Shown one piece after another: positions 60,066 through 64,000 of a DNA stretch of 64,000 bases. The position numbers and the translations under genes were made by a program. Location: the NCBI GenBank assembly GCA_021613335.1, contig JAJTWR010000308.1, positions 885,001-949,000 on the forward strand, read 5' to 3'. The first letter of the stretch is position 1; each line of letters opens with the position of its first letter. The notes beneath the pieces are model-generated. The model made no database searches. It worked only from the letters and a program-made list of their open reading frames with translations, and was not told the origin of the DNA. The stretch comes from Whitmania pigra (Eukaryota > Annelida > Clitellata > Hirudinida > Haemopidae).

Positions 60066-61102
60066 TTATAATTCATCCATCAAAAGCAATCTTTGCTGGA
60101 TTTTCCTAAATTCTAACAGCAAATGTTTAGAATTAGGTCTCTTCTTTGGCAAAGCATCCTTACAAAGTTTGTTTATTTCAAACAAGTAGAATGATAAAAT
60201 GTTTCCACCTCTCACATTGCCTATAAAAAACTGACACACATCAGGAACTTTCCAAATGTCTATTTTTTCATCATAAGGTGGCATGTCTTTGTCATCAAAT
60301 GTTTTGTTCTTGTGGGGCCACAGCTGTTCAGGAGCCACAAAAGTTCCGAAGATTTGTTTTTTTCCGCATTTTATGCCATTTCTGTCAACCACAGGAAGGG
60401 CATCCAAGTCATTTGCAATCAAGTGAAAATCATCTGCGATAAGAAACTGACTGAGCATTTTATCCAAACTATTTGCATCACACATCACAGCTGTACCCAC
60501 AGGACTGTTATGCAAAAAATTCAGAACTTCAATAAAATTGATGCACATGTTGAACCTAGTAAAAAGGCTATTCTGTTCTTCATAACTCTTGATAATTTTG
60601 TGAAAATTTTCAGCAGAACCATGTTTATGGTATTCAGTTAAGTACTGGTCTCCACAAACTCCAACCAATTGTGTGATATAATTTGAAGGCTGGAGTAAAG
60701 AAATCATTTTCGAGCCATGGAAGTAATCATTTGCAAACTGCTCATTTTTCAGAACATTTAGTGCCAACGATTGATTCATCCAATCCACAAGAAACACCTG
60801 GATTTGAAAACAAATTTAATGTTGAAAAGGGAATAAATTAAATTAAAATCAAAATATTTTGTAAAACATACCTGCTTAACATATCCCTCCCCCAAAATGT
60901 GCCTCAGCTTAAAATTCTTCCAATCACTGCAGTTCAAATAAGGCAAACATGATTCTAACGTCGGTAACTTAAAGTGGCCACTTTCGCACACGTTCCCATC
61001 TTTTGTAAATGCTGCTGCGCAAAGTGGGTGGTGACATAGGCACATAATCCATAAAAGAAGGGTGCCAAAAGATGTTTTTTTCAATAAAATTGTCCTAATC
61101 AT
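60066..61102 (-). CDS. POMK: Protein O-mannose kinase (POMK/SGK196)
   Basis: Two exons, right to left: 60872-61102 and 60066-60797; 320 codons plus stop (human 350). Residues 8-32 form a hydrophobic signal anchor (GTLLLWIMCLCHHPLCAAAF), placing the kinase in the ER lumen. Kinase-like domain: HILGEGYVKQ (loop), LTEYHKHGS hinge, FLHNSPVGTAVMCDANSLDK (the family's unusual catalytic loop), NDLDALPVV in place of DFG, FVAPEQLWP, and YDEKIDIWKVPD. POMK phosphorylates the 6-position of O-mannose in the core M3 glycan of dystroglycan. The segments match human POMK closely, so the activity is likely kept. Its single intron falls just after the glycine-rich loop. Confidence 0.93.
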
Positions 61103-62666
61103 GAAATAAAGTTGGAAATGACTCTCCTCAAAATAAACCCTCGATTTGTATCTGGACCGTCCGCATCCCGGACAGGCTCAGGAAGTAATAATAACTGAGC
61201 ATCATCAAGTTTGACAGTTGATTAACACACACAGAACCAAGATTATTCAAATCACTTTCCATTTAAAATCCGAGATCCGCAACTACTATTTAGGTCATCT
61301 TCTAAGACTATCGCCAACAACCATATCATACCGAAAACCATCGTATATGAGCTTTGCATATTAGAGCTAGACATAGACAAATTTTGGTTGGGATTTAGCC
61401 GGGGAGTGTCGTAAATCATATACAAGAAATTTAGATTTTTTAATGAATCAGAATCCAAATTATCGCAAAGATCCGTCATTTGGTGGAATAAAATCCCTAG
61501 ATAATAGTTTACAGAAGCTCTTGCAGGGCACCAGGGCGAATCACTCGTTTACAGTCTACCGACGCCTGGTGATAAAAATTCATATTAACCTATCGTAATA
61601 AATAAAATCATTCGATATTATCGTGCAATGTTAAAGAATGGCCCGGTGCTCTTAATATATATATACCTCTATACCATATGTAAATGTATACCTATACTTA
61701 AGAAAAGGTAATGCTTCCACATTCTTTGGCAAATCTTCCCGTGTCTTTCTGAATGCACTCCGCCATTTATTTTAGTTAACTCCCTTTCACTTTCATTTGA
61801 GATGACAGGTGGGCGTAAATACAATACAAGTCTTGTAAGCAGTTACAACACCATCCAAAAGTAAAGGACCATCCGATACAATTTTACGTTACTTTTTCAC
61901 GCACGAATCTTTTTCTATCTCTGCCTCAGATTCGGGGACAAACCCTCACACGACTTGATGAGGTTATTTTTCATCTTTTATCCTAAAGTCGGAGAAACAA
62001 CAAGATTCAAGTGGGTGTCACCCCAAAAGAGGTCACTGCTCATTCCAAACCACCATCTCCACCCTTTAAGACTGCATTCCAAAAAGTATGAATTTTTCTT
62101 GGACTTGAGGTTGATAACCTAAAATAGCTAATGAAAGTAATAAAGACAAGTTTTGTACAAATAAATGTTTATAAAAATTACTGTTAGTAATTTAAGAAAC
62201 GAGTCTTGCAGCGATGGAATTACAGCTAAGTAAATGAATCTGTCCCTTAATTGGCATCGTAATTTTAAAGAGTTGAACGAAATCAGAAAATCACACCTTC
62301 AATACATTAGAAGGTTCCACCTCTAAGTGTATTTTGACACCAGGCTAAAAATGTAATCCCGGTTGTATCTTACCTAGATGTGATCTTCTCTGCATTTACA
62401 TCAGTACCACAAAATTTGATATCTTTTACAAGTGCCTTAGCTGTCAATTTGTACTCTATAGTCAATCATGAATCATGCAACAGATGATGCCACAATATAA
62501 TATTCAGGAAATCTTGTGTTACTTTACAGAATATAAATTTCACAGCCTCACTCAAAGCATTCTTTAGTAAACATTGCAAGAAACCTGGATATCACAATAA
62601 TGATCAAGTAGCGTACCATACAAAAAAATTAGAAAACAACTAAAACAAATTAAATATATAATTAAT
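61103..62666. other. Region between POMK and MITD1, with a dispersed repeat copy
   Basis: Holds the POMK promoter and MITD1 3' UTR. One open frame on minus (61252-61479, 75 codons, one hydrophobic segment) has no recognised family. A diverged third copy of the dispersed repeat lies at 61933-61995. No other structure seen. Confidence 0.4.
61933..61995 (+). repeat. Dispersed repeat family, copy C (diverged)
   Basis: CGGGGACAAACCCTCACACG, ACTTGATGAGGTTATTTTTC and TCCTAAAGTCGGAG follow the order of copies A and B (24679, 25579). It is shorter and more diverged. Confidence 0.55.
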
Positions 62667-63904
62667 TTATTTTGCTAGAGTGCTTCTATGGAATATGTTG
62701 ACAGTCGTTTCATGGCATTTGCGGTGAGTCAAGTCAAAGGAGCCAATGGTAAAATTTCCATCTGGAGCTTTGAAGTAATCCAATCCCCGACCAATTTTTA
62801 TTGTCCAGCCATTGTTTAGTCTAATGGAGAGACATCAAATATGTGAAATTGTTGAGAGATGAAGTTTTTATGTAATAATTAGAGTGAATAAGTGACTACA
62901 TAGTCAAAATCCTTAAAAAAAAAGTTTCTTAGCCACATGAATGAAAAAAAATTACTCAACAACAAGGAGATTTTAATTCAGAACACAATCAAAATTTATA
63001 ACATTGAATTTGATCCATTTCATGTTAGACAGATTCCAACCTTATTTCTCTGTCATGAAGAGTGGGTGAATATGAGATCTCCAAATCAATTCCTTTTGAG
63101 TTAAGACTTCTTGATAATTCAGCCAATTTCTGAGCCTGCATCGACTGTGATTTGAGGTCCTAAAGTGTTTATACCTCATTAACTAAATCTAAACTGGAGG
63201 AAATCATAAAAAAATATTTTTGCCATCAAATAGATAAATATAAGTACCTGTTCCTGTCCAGTAATCAACTTTATAGCCTTGACTTTTGTTGTTGTGTATA
63301 AAAGTTCACAAAATCTCACAAAATTTGTGATCTAAAATTATATAATCTAAAATAACATTTAAATTAAGAAAATGTTTTATAAAATATACCTGGTGACTAC
63401 TACGAATATATGGATCAAGAACCTCCACATTTGTTACTCTCTCATCTAAATATTTACCAAAAACTTGTGAGTAACTGTTTCCAACAGAATCTGCATCAAT
63501 TTGCCTCACTTCCGATTGGAAATTATTATCTGTTTTTAAAATTTAAAAAAAGTTATAAAGGTATAAACCCTTGCTACAGATCTAAATTTTTGTCACCTTT
63601 TCTTAGCAGACCTTTTAGCAATTCGGCCCTAGCCAAATACTTATCAAACTTCACTCTTAGTGAAACCTTCTTGTTATCATCTTTGAGTTCTTAATTAGAA
63701 ATGTTTACATATAACTTTGTAAAATTATACTTTAAAATATTATAATTCCTCGTATTAATCACCTTTCATGACTTTCAACATCAATTCAAGTCCATGTTCG
63801 TAATTTATAAGTGACTCGGCGTATCTGCCTTCGCCGTCAAGTTCAACTGCTCTTTTCAGTATATTTATCGCCCCTGATTCTTGCAAAGACGCTGAAACAT
63901 CCAT
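62667..63904 (-). CDS. MITD1: MITD1, MIT-domain protein of ESCRT-III-linked abscission
   Basis: Six exons, right to left: 63763-63904, 63597-63689, 63390-63529, 63248-63331, 63041-63159, 62667-62820; 243 codons plus stop (human 249). The N-terminal MIT domain, residues 1-78, contains [20 protein letters not shown] and [18 protein letters not shown], the three-helix bundle that binds ESCRT-III tails. The C-terminal phospholipase-D-like MITD1 domain has [51 protein letters not shown] and [13 protein letters not shown], then CHETTVNIF. In human cells it coordinates abscission in cytokinesis. The ATG at 63904 gives the MIT frame; a preceding ATG at 63909 is out of frame. Confidence 0.95.
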
Positions 63905-64000
63905 AACATGTACCCGCTTTCGTCTTGAACATTACTACAGTGGTTTGAAAGGTTTAAAAGTATCAATGATTATTTTGAATAATTTTATAAAAAAAATATA
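63905..64000 (-). promoter_or_regulatory. 5' flank of MITD1, cut by the window edge
   Basis: Only 96 bases are visible upstream of the MITD1 start. No element is distinct. Confidence 0.3.

Noticed and set aside
61252..61479. 75-codon minus-strand frame with a hydrophobic segment upstream of POMK
   Set aside because: No family recognised and no splice link to POMK; low-complexity Asn/Ser/Leu content.

Overview
This is animal nuclear DNA: AT-rich and gene-dense, with spliced genes whose introns run from about 45 bases to a few kilobases. The gene set is metazoan (LIM-homeobox, LASP, SIK, POMK, CCDC134, MITD1). Retained ancestral introns, compact spacing, and hAT, Ty3/gypsy and CR1-like fragments suggest an invertebrate. 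I cannot name the phylum from the sequence. I rebuilt twelve genes exon by exon, using GT-AG (or GC-AG) sites and reading-frame phase. For eleven the exon lengths sum to a whole number of codons; for the twelfth (CSPP1-like) the 5' end is unknown and a few junctions are weak.

Layout, left to right. 0.4-2.9 kb: an Lhx2/9 (apterous) transcription factor on +. 3.7-7.1 kb, minus strand: CCDC134 (secreted/ER) and YIPF5 (Golgi membrane), with a decayed coding fragment between them. 7.1-12.7 kb: a degraded zone with transposon-end-like sequences and two tandem copies of a RING-finger gene, both pseudogenes; one is split by a 666-bp hAT element with a perfect 8-bp target duplication. 13.1-14.5 kb, minus: a PCTP/StARD2-like START lipid-transfer protein. 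15.0-24.2 kb, minus: a large CSPP1-like centrosomal coiled-coil gene whose middle is a regular array of short/long exon pairs. 26.6-28.6 kb, +: PA2G4/EBP1. 28.9-31.6 kb, minus: an SLC16-like transporter. 33.6-34.8 kb: a second hAT element with inverted repeats and a near-perfect 8-bp duplication. 36.0-44.3 kb, minus: a full-length salt-inducible kinase (SIK), head-to-head with LASP (45.0-48.6 kb, +) across a 0.6-kb promoter containing a consensus CRE. 49.9-53.8 kb, minus: a HURP/DLGAP5-like gene. 54.2-56.2 kb: gypsy and hAT fragments. 56.6-59.4 kb, +: RAB18, with a LINE fragment in intron 1. 60.1-61.1 kb, minus: POMK. 62.7-63.9 kb, minus: MITD1.

The genes do not form a pathway; they are neighbours. 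Weak functional themes are microtubule/centrosome proteins (CSPP1-like, HURP), membrane traffic (YIPF5, RAB18, MITD1) and secretory-pathway proteins (CCDC134, POMK). The most unusual structures are the CSPP1-like exon-pair array, the RING duplication with its nested hAT insertion, and a 68-bp tandem duplication that copies the 3' splice site of one SIK exon.
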